DNA from: Flexistipes sinusarabici DSM 4947
GTDB taxonomy: Bacteria; Chrysiogenota; Deferribacteres; Deferribacterales; Flexistipitaceae
NCBI RefSeq assembly: GCF_000218625.1
Contig: NC_015672.1
Span: forward strand, 868,001-932,000
DNA: 64,000 nt
Direction: 5' to 3'
Under the pieces are notes generated by a model. That model had not been told where the DNA came from. It searched no databases and saw nothing but the letters and a program-made list of their open reading frames with translations. Below are positions 16,800-25,655 of this stretch, piece after piece (position 1 is the stretch's first letter; the number at the start of each line of letters is the position of its first letter). The position numbers were made by a program, and so were the translations under genes.

Positions 16800-17239
16800 A
16801 TGTTTACTGCAAAAAAGTATTTTGTTTTTATTATTAGTTTTCTGGGCGGTGTTATCTATTTCACATTTAAGCTTGGTTTCTTTGCTGATGACTTTATTTT
16901 CAATATTAACAAGTTTTATTATTATATTGTTATTGTTCCGATTCTGGAAGAGTGGATTTTCAGAGGAAATATACAGAGGATATTGAAAGACAAATTAGAA
17001 AAAAAGCCAATAGGCACAGAACTTTATTTGTTAATACCACGGATAGTTTTATCTCTGTACAGAATATCATTACTTCTGTGCTGTTTGCATCTATGCACCT
17101 TGTTTATTCACCAGTTTCACATGCTTTAATAGTGTTTATTCCTTCATTGATTTTCGGTTTAGTCTATGATAGACATCAAAAATTGATATTTCCTGTTTTT
17201 TTGCACGGATTTTATAATTTAAACGTTTTTATTATTTGA
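16800..17239 (+). pseudogene. CPBP-family intramembrane protease, frameshifted
   Basis: A small membrane protein with the three CPBP (Abi/Rce1-like) glutamic protease motifs split over two frames. Motif 1 is EEWIFRG at about residue 49 in the first frame; motifs 2 and 3 are SVLFASMHLVYSP and FPVFLHGFYNL in the -1 frame. The break lies near 17000-17040, between KDKLEKK and NIITSVLF. An intact version would be about 146 residues with four membrane segments. It ends 31 bp before gspC, so it may have belonged to the secretion operon. Possible roles in the family include prenyl-protein or sorting-signal cleavage; none can be assigned. Confidence 0.7.
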
Positions 17240-17269
17240 TTTGAAAAAATTTCATGCTAATATTCGCAG

Positions 17270-18145
17270 ATGCTAAATACAAAGATTAATTTTATTGTTT
17301 GTTCGATAATTCTTGCATTCGGAGCTGCAGTTTTTGTTTCAGGATATATTGATTACAGGTTTCATCCGCCACTCCTGGATAATATACCTGATCGCATAAA
17401 AAACTCAGAGTTAGCCGATGAAGTTTTCAACAGAGAAATTGTTGTAGAAAAGAATATTTTCAGTTTGCAGACCGGTTTGGTACCGGAAAATACTGCTTCA
17501 AAGAATGCGTCTGTTCAATCACCGAACACGAATAAGTCTAAGACTCCCACTAAAACTGCAGAAGAATTTGAAGGTGAACTTTTAGGACTTTTGGCAGGAG
17601 ACGGTACATATTTAGCCATTGTAAAATTTGAAGGAGATGTATTGATTTTAAGAAAAGGTGTGCCTCAGAAGGGGCTGGAACTGATGGACGTTTTCCCGGA
17701 CAGTGTTAATCTGAAATACAAAGGGGATATATACAGTCTGGCTTTTCCGCAGCAGAATATACCCGGCTTGAACGGAGAGGTAGCTAATAAAGATGCGGGG
17801 CAGAAAAAGGGCGGAAAAAACGATTTGCATTATACTATAAGTAAGCGGTATCTGACCAATCAATTGCAGGATATGAACAGCATATTGCGAACCGTTTTTA
17901 TATCTCCCCATTATGATAATGGTAATTTCATTGGATACAGAATAAGCAGACTTGCCGATTCTTCACCTTTGACTAAGGTAGGTATTAAGAAAGGGGATAT
18001 CCTTGTACAGATAAACGGGCAGACGCTGGATTCTCCGAATAAGATGCTTGAACTTTTCAGCAAGATCGATGATCTAACTGCTGCGACCATAGATATTCTA
18101 AGGAACGGACAGAAAAAGACTCTGTTTATAGAAGTTGAATCGTGA
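17270..18145 (+). CDS. gspC: type II secretion system protein GspC
   Basis: 291 residues. One N-terminal membrane segment (about 8-26), a homology region with EFEGELLGLLAGDGTYLAIVKF (about 103-125), a linker, then a C-terminal PDZ domain (about 205-291; IGYRISRLADSSPLTKVGIKKGD, VQINGQTL). GspC links the inner-membrane assembly platform to the secretin GspD and helps choose cargo. It is first of four secretion genes, but 474 bp of interspersed repeats now separate it from gspD. No pilotin or pseudopilin genes (gspG-K) follow in this window. Confidence 0.85.
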   Translation: MLNTKINFIVCSIILAFGAAVFVSGYIDYRFHPPLLDNIPDRIKNSELADEVFNREIVVEKNIFSLQTGLVPENTASKNASVQSPNTNKSKTPTKTAEEFEGELLGLLAGDGTYLAIVKFEGDVLILRKGVPQKGLELMDVFPDSVNLKYKGDIYSLAFPQQNIPGLNGEVANKDAGQKKGGKNDLHYTISKRYLTNQLQDMNSILRTVFISPHYDNGNFIGYRISRLADSSPLTKVGIKKGDILVQINGQTLDSPNKMLELFSKIDDLTAATIDILRNGQKKTLFIEVES

Positions 18146-18329
18146 AAAGCCGTGACGCGTAATGCGTAATGCGGAATACGAGATGCGTAAGGCGTGATAG
18201 GTGAGACGTTAAGCGGGAGATGTTAAGGGTTAAATGTAAGTTGATAGAGGTTGTTTGACGATAGAGACCTCTCGACTGCGCTCGAGGTGACAAAAACTGT
18301 CTAGCATCCGCCTTGGGCGGATAAATAGG

Positions 18330-18368
18330 ATGTTACACATATTTAACAGTCTAAAATACTGGTGCTAG
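18330..18368 (-). repeat. R3 hairpin repeat, inverted copy
   Basis: 39 bp, reads CTAGCACCAGT...ACTGTTAAATATGTG on the minus strand; the stem is partly degenerate. Confidence 0.75.
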
Positions 18369-18441
18369 CCGCAGGCATTCTTTAGATCGGAGCGGAGAAA
18401 TCTCAGACGTTGTTTGGCAAGAGATTTCTCGGCTTCGCTTG

Positions 18442-18487
18442 CCAGTTAAATCCGGCTTGCCGGGTTGCTTTGCAACATTTAACAGGG
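18442..18487 (+). repeat. R4 repeat copy
   Basis: 46 bp: CCAGTTAAAT, inner hairpins CCGGCTTGCCGG and GTTGCTTTGCAAC, then ATTTAACAGGG. The outer AGTTAAAT/ATTTAAC arms pair. Confidence 0.75.
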
Positions 18488-18619
18488 CGAGGGGTGACAA
18501 TTACATGCATACTGTCATCTCAGCCGGAGAGCAGCGGAGCGGAGAAATTTATATGCCAGATGTCTATGATGATCTGCTTAGTTACATAGCTTTAATTTTA
18601 TGAAATTTTGGAGGAGACA

Positions 18620-20473
18620 ATGAAAAAGTTTTCCAATTTGTTAATTATTACGCTTACTGTCCTTTTGTTGAGCAGTGCGGCAAATGCTCAGATAAATGTT
18701 AATCTTAAAAATGTTTCATTAAAAGACTTTGTTCAGTTTGTTGGGGAATTTACCGGCAAATCAATCGTGTACGATGAAAGGATGTTGCGAGGGAATATAT
18801 CTATAGATTCCCAAGCTAAAATGAACAAAAAAGATCTGATGGAGATTTTTTATACAGTTCTCAGTATGAACAATCTCTACGCTGTAAGCAAAGATGATTA
18901 TATCCAGATTCTCCAGGAGAGAGATCTTCAGGACTATCCGGATAAGTTTGTTAAAAGTCCGGATAAAGATTCCAAAGATTTTGTAACCTCAGTAATCACT
19001 GTTGAAGGAATTGATTTGACTCAGGTGGCTGCTTCTGTTGCCAGGCTGAAATCCCGCTTGGGCCATGTTCAGCCGGTTAAGGGGATTAACGCCCTGGTTA
19101 TCAGGGATTCTTCAGACAGGGTGAATAAAATTACCAATGTTATCGAATCGTTGAAAAATGTGGCAAATAATATGAACATTAAGGCAATCCAGATAGAAAA
19201 TACCACAGCCACCAGTGTCTTACAGAATGTTAAGAATTTTTTTAACCAGTTAAAAGCCCAGTCAATGGTGGCTATGGATCCTGTGTTAATTGCCGACGAT
19301 ATGTCCAATGTCCTGATAGCCGCAGCAACTGAAAACGGAATGAAGAAAATAGAATACATTGTTACCAAGCTGGATTCCGCTGATGCCCAGGCTGCAACAT
19401 CTCCCAAAGTATTTTACCTGAAAAATGCGGTAGCTGCCGATGTGGAAAAGGTTTTGAATCAGCTTCTTGGCTCAATACAGGATCCTAAAACAAAAAATGT
19501 AATAAAGTCCAATGTAGCCTCGGATAAAGCCACCAATTCAATAATAGTGGTGGGTGACAGTGAATTATATGACAAGGTTGAAAAACTTATAAATAAGCTG
19601 GATGTGCCCCGTAAACAGGTGTATGTGGGGGCACTTATAATAGAAACAACCCTGGAGAAAGGTGGTAATTTCGGTGTCGAGTGGATGGCCGGCGGAGGCA
19701 ATGATGATTTTGCCGGTTCTGTGGGTTATCTGAATGACGGAGCTGCTACCAGTTTTATGTCCCCTGTTTTGGAAGGCAATTCACCTAATTTTTCTGCACT
19801 GCCCGGTGGTTTTACAGCGGGTGTTCTTGGCAATGTAATTACATATGAAGGTGTGAAATTTCCCACCTTGACAGCGCTGGTTAATTTCGTAAAGACTGCC
19901 AGCGGGATAAATATACTTTCCAATCCTCAAATCTTAACACTTGATAACGAAGAAGCTGAAATTTTCGTCGGTGAAAACAGACCGTTTATCACAAGTACAA
20001 AGTTCGATTCCAATAATAATCCCATACAGAGCTATGACTACAGGGATGTGGGTATAAGGTTGAATATTCAGCCCCATATTTCAAGTAATAACACTATCAC
20101 GCTGGACATTAAGCAGGAAGTGAAGAAAGTCATTTCAAATGCTTCAGTTGATGCTCCGGCTCCCATTACACTCACCAGAAGCACAAATACAACAGTAAAG
20201 CTGAGAAATAACAGTAAGCTGGTTATAAGCGGTCTGATAAAAGATGACTCGGATGTGGTTAATTCGGCTGTGCCGGGACTCTCAAAGATACCTCTGATCG
20301 GATGGCTTTTTAAATCCAAGGAAGAATCCAGCCAAAAAACCAATATGATGGTATTTATCACCGCCAAGATTATATCCACACAATCTCAGGCGGAAAATTT
20401 AACGGAACGAAAGTTTAATAATTCGATGGAATTCGACAATAAAACAGACCAGCAATTGAGGGAAGAGTATTAA
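18620..20473 (+). CDS. gspD: type II secretion secretin GspD
   Basis: 617 residues from ATG 18620, 6 bp after GGAGGAG (a TTG at 18608 is less likely). Signal peptide to about residue 24 (SSAANAQ), N0 domain (INVNLKNVSLKDFVQFVGEFTGKSIVYD), repeated N1-N3 ring domains (VIRDSSDRVNKITNVIESL, LIAAATENGMKKIEYIV, IVVGDSELYDKVEKLINKLD), then the secretin core (GVKFPTLTALVNFVK, LTLDNEEAEIFVGENRPF) ending VPGLSKIPLIGWLFKS. It forms the outer-membrane channel of the system. The stop overlaps the gspE start (TAATG). Confidence 0.93.
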   Translation: MKKFSNLLIITLTVLLLSSAANAQINVNLKNVSLKDFVQFVGEFTGKSIVYDERMLRGNISIDSQAKMNKKDLMEIFYTVLSMNNLYAVSKDDYIQILQERDLQDYPDKFVKSPDKDSKDFVTSVITVEGIDLTQVAASVARLKSRLGHVQPVKGINALVIRDSSDRVNKITNVIESLKNVANNMNIKAIQIENTTATSVLQNVKNFFNQLKAQSMVAMDPVLIADDMSNVLIAAATENGMKKIEYIVTKLDSADAQAATSPKVFYLKNAVAADVEKVLNQLLGSIQDPKTKNVIKSNVASDKATNSIIVVGDSELYDKVEKLINKLDVPRKQVYVGALIIETTLEKGGNFGVEWMAGGGNDDFAGSVGYLNDGAATSFMSPVLEGNSPNFSALPGGFTAGVLGNVITYEGVKFPTLTALVNFVKTASGINILSNPQILTLDNEEAEIFVGENRPFITSTKFDSNNNPIQSYDYRDVGIRLNIQPHISSNNTITLDIKQEVKKVISNASVDAPAPITLTRSTNTTVKLRNNSKLVISGLIKDDSDVVNSAVPGLSKIPLIGWLFKSKEESSQKTNMMVFITAKIISTQSQAENLTERKFNNSMEFDNKTDQQLREEY

Positions 20474-21927
20474 TGAAAACTTTTGAGGAGATTAAAGAGT
20501 ATTATTTTAAATTTCCTGATAGAAGCAATTTTATACCGATTTTTGATGAGGAAGGTAAAAATATTACATTATATTACTGTGACGATGACGGTTACAGAAA
20601 AGCCTTCCTGTTTGCCAACACTCTTGATCTGAATGCGGATTTTCAGGAGACGGATCAAAGTTTTATTCTGGAAAAACTTGAAGATACTTTTGAAGAAAGT
20701 TCTGCCGAGTTTGAAGACGGTGAAGAGGATTTTGAAGATGTAAGCGATATTTTGTCGGCTTCATATGAAGATGCACCTGTGATTAAACTGGTGAATCAGA
20801 TAATTATCAGTGCCGTGAAAGCAGGTGCGAGTGATATTCACTTTGAGACCAGAGCCAATTCTTTTTTGGCAAGGTTTAGAATTGACGGTAAACTGAGGAC
20901 GTTTAAAAGATACCCCAAATCGCTGCATGAAGCTGTGGTTGCCCGGATAAAAGTTATGGCAATGCTTGATGTAGCCGAAGGGAGAAGACCTCAGGACGGC
21001 AGAATAAACGTAAAAGTCGGCAATAGGAACATTGACATGCGTGTATCTGTAATTCCTTCTATCTATGGTGAAAAAGTCGTTCTGCGAATTCTTGAGAAAT
21101 CCAGGAATCTGCTCAGCCTTGATGCTGTAGGTATGTCAGAAGAATGGGTAAAACGCTTTGAAGAGCATATAAATAAACCTAACGGAATCATTCTTGTCAC
21201 AGGTCCCACGGGAAGCGGTAAAACCACAACACTCTACGCTGCTCTTCTTGCTATGAACAGACAGGAAAGGAATATACTGACAATTGAAGATCCGGTGGAA
21301 TACGATGTGGACGGTATTACCCAGGTTCAGGTTAACAATACTGTCGGACTTGATTTTGCAAGTGCAATCAGGTCATTTCTGCGACAGGATCCCGATGTGA
21401 TACTTGTTGGTGAAATCAGGGATGATGAGACGGCCAAAACAGCTGTTCAGGCTTCACTTACAGGCCATCTTGTGCTTTCCACGCTGCATACCAATGACGC
21501 TCCCTCTGCTGTTGCCCGCCTTATTGAAATGGATATTGAGCCGTTTCTTATATCTTCATCACTTTCCCTGGTTGCGGCTCAAAGGCTGGTTAGAAAAAAC
21601 TGTCCTCACTGCTCTGAAACGGTGAAAGTTGGCGATGATCTTGGTTTGATATTAAAAAAAGAGGGAATAGAGCTTAGTGAATACAAAAAAGGTATGGGCT
21701 GTCAGGAATGTTTTGATACCGGCTATAAAGGGAGACTGGCTATATTCGAATTTCTGGAGATTAATGATTCCATCAGAAAGCTTATAAACAGACAGTCCGC
21801 AGCTTATGATATACGAGAAGCTGCTAAAAAAAGCGGTTTTAAGCCAATGTTTTACAGTGGAATGGATCTGGTTAGAGAAGGGATTACAACACCTGAAGAA
21901 ATTTTAGCTACGACCAGGATAGAATAA
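20473..21927 (+). CDS. gspE: type II secretion ATPase GspE
   Basis: 484 residues. Cytoplasmic assembly ATPase with Walker A GPTGSGKTTTLYA (about 243-255), Asp box TIEDPVEY, Walker B ILVGEIRDDET, His box LVLSTLHTNDAPSA, and a tetracysteine zinc site CPHC (near 377) plus CQEC (near 409). The N-terminal N1 domain is shorter than in the best-known GspE and is acidic (FEESSAEFEDGEEDFED). Coupled by 1-bp overlaps to gspD and gspF. A PilB-type assignment was considered, but the gspD/gspF neighbours favour GspE. Confidence 0.92.
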   Translation: MKTFEEIKEYYFKFPDRSNFIPIFDEEGKNITLYYCDDDGYRKAFLFANTLDLNADFQETDQSFILEKLEDTFEESSAEFEDGEEDFEDVSDILSASYEDAPVIKLVNQIIISAVKAGASDIHFETRANSFLARFRIDGKLRTFKRYPKSLHEAVVARIKVMAMLDVAEGRRPQDGRINVKVGNRNIDMRVSVIPSIYGEKVVLRILEKSRNLLSLDAVGMSEEWVKRFEEHINKPNGIILVTGPTGSGKTTTLYAALLAMNRQERNILTIEDPVEYDVDGITQVQVNNTVGLDFASAIRSFLRQDPDVILVGEIRDDETAKTAVQASLTGHLVLSTLHTNDAPSAVARLIEMDIEPFLISSSLSLVAAQRLVRKNCPHCSETVKVGDDLGLILKKEGIELSEYKKGMGCQECFDTGYKGRLAIFEFLEINDSIRKLINRQSAAYDIREAAKKSGFKPMFYSGMDLVREGITTPEEILATTRIE

Positions 21928-23123
21928 TGCCCACGTTTTACTATGAAGCACTGGATAAAACCGGCAAAAAGGTAAAAAATACCGTAGATTCGGCATCCAA
22001 AAATGCTTTACTCAGCGAATTAAAAGCCTCCGGGATATTCCCCTACACCGTTACTGAAATCGGTGAATCAAGGAAGAAATTCAGTTTTTCATTTAAATTA
22101 GGCAGATCGATCAGTGTTGCCGATATTTTTTTCCAGCTTTCGATGCTTATAAAAAGCAGTATTCCTCTGGTGGAAGCCCTGCGTATTGTCGCCCAGAATA
22201 TTAAAAAACAGAAGGTAAAAAGCATACTGCTGGATATTTCCACTGCTGTTTCAGAAGGTAAACGTTTTTCTGAAGCCCTCAACAAACACAGCAATTATTT
22301 TGATGAAATACATATTAGATTGATAGAAGCCTCCGAAAAAGTTGGCAAACTCAGCGATGTTCTGATGGATATAGCCGTTTATGAGGAAGAGCGCAAGAAG
22401 GCCTTTGACAAGGTAAAATCAGCTCTGGTTTACCCGCTGACGGTTCTGATTATCGGTTTGGGAGTTGTCGGTTTTCTGCTGAGCTATGTTGTGCCTAAAA
22501 TGAATAATATTTTTGAATCTATGAACAGGGAAATACCTCCTTCCACCCAGGTAATGATATTTGTCGGTAATTTTATTAAGGAGTACGGTTTTCTTGTGCT
22601 TCTGTTTTTCCTGTTTCTCGGTATTCTGATTCAGTATATATATCGCAAAAAGGAATCCGTCAGGGTTAAAGTGGACAGAAAGGTTTATTTTATAAATTTT
22701 TTCAGGGAAGCACTTGTGGGAAAGCTTTCCCATATGATTTCATTTCTGCTGGCTGAAGGGCTGACTCTTACCCAGGCAATAGCTCTTAGCTCCAAAACGC
22801 TGAATAACAAATTTTTGCAAAATAATCTTGACGAAGTGGTGGAAGATATAAAATCGGGTAAAAGTTTTTCCGGATCTGCCGAAAGCAAAAAAATTTTTCC
22901 GGAAATTTTTGTGGCGGCAGTTAAAACCGGGGAAAAATCAGGTGAATTATCAAGTATTCTGGACAGAATAGGTGAGTTTTACAGCAAAAGGGTGGATAAA
23001 TATACTTCCGCATTCATTTCCCTTATTGAACCTCTTTTTATTGTCTTTATCGGTATTATTGTCGGTTTCATAGTGCTGTCCATTATGGGACCCCTTTTCG
23101 ATTTGAACACGGTTGTTCAGTAG
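21927..23123 (+). CDS. gspF: type II secretion inner-membrane protein GspF
   Basis: 398 residues, polytopic inner-membrane platform protein with two GspF domains (about 65-190 and 265-390) and three membrane segments (VYPLTVLIIGLGVVGFLLSYV, FLVLLFFLFLGILIQYIY, FISLIEPLFIVFIGIIVGFIV). It starts YYEALDKTGKKVKNTVDSAS, typical of the family, and ends SIMGPLFDLNTVVQ. It overlaps gspE by 1 bp. The operon stops here: the next 170 bp are repeats and then an IS110, so any gspG-type genes that followed are not in place. Confidence 0.92.
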   Translation: MPTFYYEALDKTGKKVKNTVDSASKNALLSELKASGIFPYTVTEIGESRKKFSFSFKLGRSISVADIFFQLSMLIKSSIPLVEALRIVAQNIKKQKVKSILLDISTAVSEGKRFSEALNKHSNYFDEIHIRLIEASEKVGKLSDVLMDIAVYEEERKKAFDKVKSALVYPLTVLIIGLGVVGFLLSYVVPKMNNIFESMNREIPPSTQVMIFVGNFIKEYGFLVLLFFLFLGILIQYIYRKKESVRVKVDRKVYFINFFREALVGKLSHMISFLLAEGLTLTQAIALSSKTLNNKFLQNNLDEVVEDIKSGKSFSGSAESKKIFPEIFVAAVKTGEKSGELSSILDRIGEFYSKRVDKYTSAFISLIEPLFIVFIGIIVGFIVLSIMGPLFDLNTVVQ

Positions 23124-23158
23124 GTTAGTTCAAGGTTCATTGTTCATTGTACATCATA

Positions 23159-23296
23159 GAGACCTCTCCGCTTCGGTCGAGGTGACAACTATCGAAACAT
23201 GTCATTTCGACCGTAAGCGAGCACTCGACAAGAGTGCTTGGTGGAGCGGAAAAATCTCAGACATTGTTTAACAAGAGATCCCTCCGCTTCGCTCGG
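23159..23296. repeat. R1 and R5-like mosaic, right flank of IS110 copy 2
   Basis: R1 at 23159-23186, then GTCATTTCGACCGTAAGCGAG, a hairpin GCACTCGACAAGAGTGC, AAAAATCTCAGACATTGTTT and CCCTCCGCTTCGCTCGGGAT, whose last bases form the IS110 target half. Confidence 0.65.
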
Positions 23297-23314
23297 GATG
23301 TTCCGTGTTAAAAG

Positions 23315-24328
23315 TCAAGCATTTTTTGCAACCAAAGTTAAATTATTTGCATGATCCGGATCATACGGTTTGCCACTTTTCAATACACCAAATGCCTGCC
23401 TTATCAACTTGTTCGCTACTGCTATTAAGGCAACCTTTTTAGGCTTACCTTTAGCTACAAGTCTCTCATATAATTCTGCGCATGATTTATTATACTTGCA
23501 AGCTGAAAGTGAGCATAAATACAGTATCGTCCGCATATAGCCGTTGCCCTTCTTCGATATTTTACCTCTGCCATTGACCGATGTCCCTGACTGGTAAATA
23601 CTGGGACATATACCCACAAAACTCGTTACATCCTTACCTCTATCAAAATTTGCAAAACCGTTTAATTTGCCCAAAATCACTCCTGTCAGCTTTAACCCAA
23701 CTCCAGGAATACTCGAAAGCAATTTATACTCTTCGACATACTTCTCCCGCAGCAATATGTCTAATTCTTTTTCTATCTTTTTTATCTCTTTCTTAAAATT
23801 CTCTATAAGTTTTTTATAAGCATTTAGTGTGCTATTGTCTTTGAAAGGTAAATATTCAATCGCTTCAATCTGGTTACTCAACATATTTATCTGCTTATGA
23901 AAATCTTCCACCGCTTTAAGTTTCATATCTATCTTATAATAGTCTATATCCCGGGGAGAAAATAGCCAATCATCTCCGTTAATATAACCATACTCCGCTA
24001 TCAAACGGGCATCGGCCTTGTCTGTCTTTGCACGTTTTAAATTCATCTGTGAGTACCTCTTTATTACAAGAGGATTCGCTACACTTACAATATAACTACA
24101 TTCCTTGCTCAAATGGGTTGCTAATCTTAAATGGTATACTCCCGTATTTTCCAGCATAAAAAGAACTTTGGAAAAATCTACTCCCTTCTCCTTCTTAACA
24201 AAATCATTAAAAAATGATTTTATCGTGTTTCTTGTTTCATAACCGGTGTGGCTCTTGCCATCATATAAGCTGATTGACAACGTTTCCTTGGATACATCAA
24301 TTCCCACTACTTTCTCATAGCTCTTCAT
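23315..24328 (-). CDS. IS110-family DEDD/serine recombinase, copy 2
   Basis: Intact recombinase of about 337 residues, differing from the copy at 8148 in two residues (KECSYI for KECGYI, NGDDW for NGGDW). Start ATG 24328 has GAGGAG upstream. Domain content is as in copy 1: the DEDD residues (GIDVSKE, LENTGVYH, KTDKADARL) and the C-terminal SGTS region are all present. It lies between gspF and the response-regulator gene, transcribed toward gspF. Confidence 0.92.
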   Translation of the reverse strand: MKSYEKVVGIDVSKETLSISLYDGKSHTGYETRNTIKSFFNDFVKKEKGVDFSKVLFMLENTGVYHLRLATHLSKECSYIVSVANPLVIKRYSQMNLKRAKTDKADARLIAEYGYINGDDWLFSPRDIDYYKIDMKLKAVEDFHKQINMLSNQIEAIEYLPFKDNSTLNAYKKLIENFKKEIKKIEKELDILLREKYVEEYKLLSSIPGVGLKLTGVILGKLNGFANFDRGKDVTSFVGICPSIYQSGTSVNGRGKISKKGNGYMRTILYLCSLSACKYNKSCAELYERLVAKGKPKKVALIAVANKLIRQAFGVLKSGKPYDPDHANNLTLVAKNA

Positions 24329-24355
24329 CGTAAAGCTCCTCATTTTTTTACTTGA

Positions 24356-24506
24356 GCTTTGCTTTCCTATACGCTATCATCGTAACACATGCAGGCTTTA
24401 TGCCTAATGTTCCGTTCAGGTTTCGGAAAGCTGAAGGTGGGGACAACATCTCGAACGGTTTCATTGAACCAATGACAATCATGTCCTTTATCACCTTCAG
24501 TGCTCT
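24356..24506 (-). ncRNA. candidate bridge RNA of IS110 copy 2
   Basis: Same sequence as 7970-8120 in the opposite orientation, so the same two loops and guides: TGTCAT and TCGAGATG for target, ACGGAACAT and TACGATG for donor. The right guide has one mismatch to this copy's target (CATCCCGA instead of CATCTCGA). Confidence 0.8.
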
Positions 24507-24698
24507 GGAACCTTATATTACTTTTTAACAACTTATTAAACAATTTTTCCTACTTTCTTAATATACGATGACATTTTCCGTCATTTCGATGAGCCACCGA
24601 CAGGTGGTGAAGAGAAATCTCAATTGCTGTTTGACAACAGGATGGTGCTAATATTTTTGGATGATTTACTTCATATAAACAGCATGATATAATAATAT

Positions 24699-25352
24699 AT
24701 GCGAATTTTGATTATTGAAGATGACTTGGTTTTGGGCTCATCTGTACGGGATTATCTAAAATCCGAAGGTGAAAACGTGTCTCTTATTACAGATGACAGA
24801 AAAATCGACAGATTTTTTAACTTCGGACACTACGATATTGTCCTTCTGGATCTTATGCTTAAAATGAAAAAAGGGGAGTCCATACTTTCACAGCTGAAAA
24901 AAAATAATCCAGAAATACCTGTAATGATAATTACCGCAAAAGAAGGTATAGAATCCAAAGAGGAGTGTTTTAAGAAAGGAGCAGATGATTATATCGTAAA
25001 ACCGTTTGATCCGAGAGAGTTGCTGCTTCGGGTCAGATCTGTTAGTAAAAGATACGGCTGCCCGGCGGATAGAATGGAGATAGGGGATTTATGTATAGAT
25101 GTTTCCGCTGAAACTATTTTTAAAAACGGGTGTGAGGTGAAGCTTACCAAAAGGGAATGGGATATATTATATATATTGCTGATAAACCGTGGTAATGTTG
25201 TCAGTTTTGAGAAAATGATAAATTACGTATGGGGTGATAAGCCGGTGGGAACGGAATCGGTTCGCACTTATATAAGGCATTTACGGCAGCACCTTCCGGA
25301 AAATGCTATTAAAACGTATAAGGGCAGGGGGTATATGCTTGTGGGGGAGTAG
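24699..25352 (+). CDS. OmpR-family response regulator
   Basis: 217 residues. Receiver domain (1-115) with acidic pair EDD at 7-9, phosphoacceptor Asp in IVLLDLML (near 51), Thr in MIITAKE and Lys in YIVKPFDP. A winged-helix DNA-binding domain follows (about 125-217; CEVKLTKREWDILYILLINRGNVVSFEKMINYVW, SVRTYIRHLRQHLP). It probably pairs with the histidine kinase at 25656, although 303 bp of repeats lie between them. Regulated genes are unknown; the secretion and pilus genes around it are candidates by position only. Confidence 0.88.
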   Translation: MRILIIEDDLVLGSSVRDYLKSEGENVSLITDDRKIDRFFNFGHYDIVLLDLMLKMKKGESILSQLKKNNPEIPVMIITAKEGIESKEECFKKGADDYIVKPFDPRELLLRVRSVSKRYGCPADRMEIGDLCIDVSAETIFKNGCEVKLTKREWDILYILLINRGNVVSFEKMINYVWGDKPVGTESVRTYIRHLRQHLPENAIKTYKGRGYMLVGE

Positions 25353-25358
25353 ACAAAG

Positions 25359-25655
25359 GCAGAGGTAAAGGAAGAAATGGGGAGATAGTGAGGTAGGGAA
25401 GTGGTGAGATGGTGAAGTGGAGAAAATTGGATGCGGGGGTTCAGCCCCGCCATGACCACAATGACAGTTTTGCAAAACTACTTTGATACTCCTGAAGACG
25501 TGCTTCTTAGTATTAAGTTTACCCCGTTAAACCTGTATTAATGTTTAACTGGGGTACTAAGTTTTAAGTGCTAAGTTAAAAGCAAAAGCAGAGGCAAAGG
25601 AAGAAATGGGGAGATGGTGAGATAGAGAAGTAGGGAGATAGGTGGGTAGGTATAG
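25359..25655. repeat. purine-rich duplicated tracts and R4-like fragment
   Basis: Two imperfect copies of a GA-rich tract (25359-25432 and 25589-25653) sharing GAGGYAAAGGAAGAAATGGGG and then drifting GGTGAGATAGGGAAGT units. Between them lie GGGGGTTCAGCCCCGCC, an R4-like fragment (CCGTTAAACC...GTTTAACTGGGG, 25527-25554) and AAGTGCTAAGTT words. No gene seen. Confidence 0.6.

Larger units (their letters stand above)
18150..18540. repeat. repeat mosaic between gspC and gspD
   Basis: Begins with a drifting tandem tract built on GCGTAATGCG (18150-18235), then R1 (18264-18291), CATCCGCCTTGGGCGGAT (18305-18322), an inverted R3 copy (18330-18368), GGAGCGGAGAAATCTC, R4 (18442-18487) and an uninterrupted TGTCATCTCAGC site (about 18512) resembling the IS110 target. 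No coding sequence or clear terminator seen. Confidence 0.7.
23297..24566 (-). mobile_element. IS110-family element, copy 2
   Basis: Inverted copy of 7910-9179, same 1270-bp length, flanked by GATG/CATC repeats (23297-23300 and 24567-24570 region). On its own strand the empty site reads GGAAAATGTCATC joined to CCGAGCGAAGCGGAGGG, again a host interspersed repeat. Confidence 0.9.

Noticed and set aside
23159-23186. R1 copies as CRISPR repeats
   Set aside because: The 28-bp R1 units are dispersed singly across the window with no regular spacers and no cas genes.
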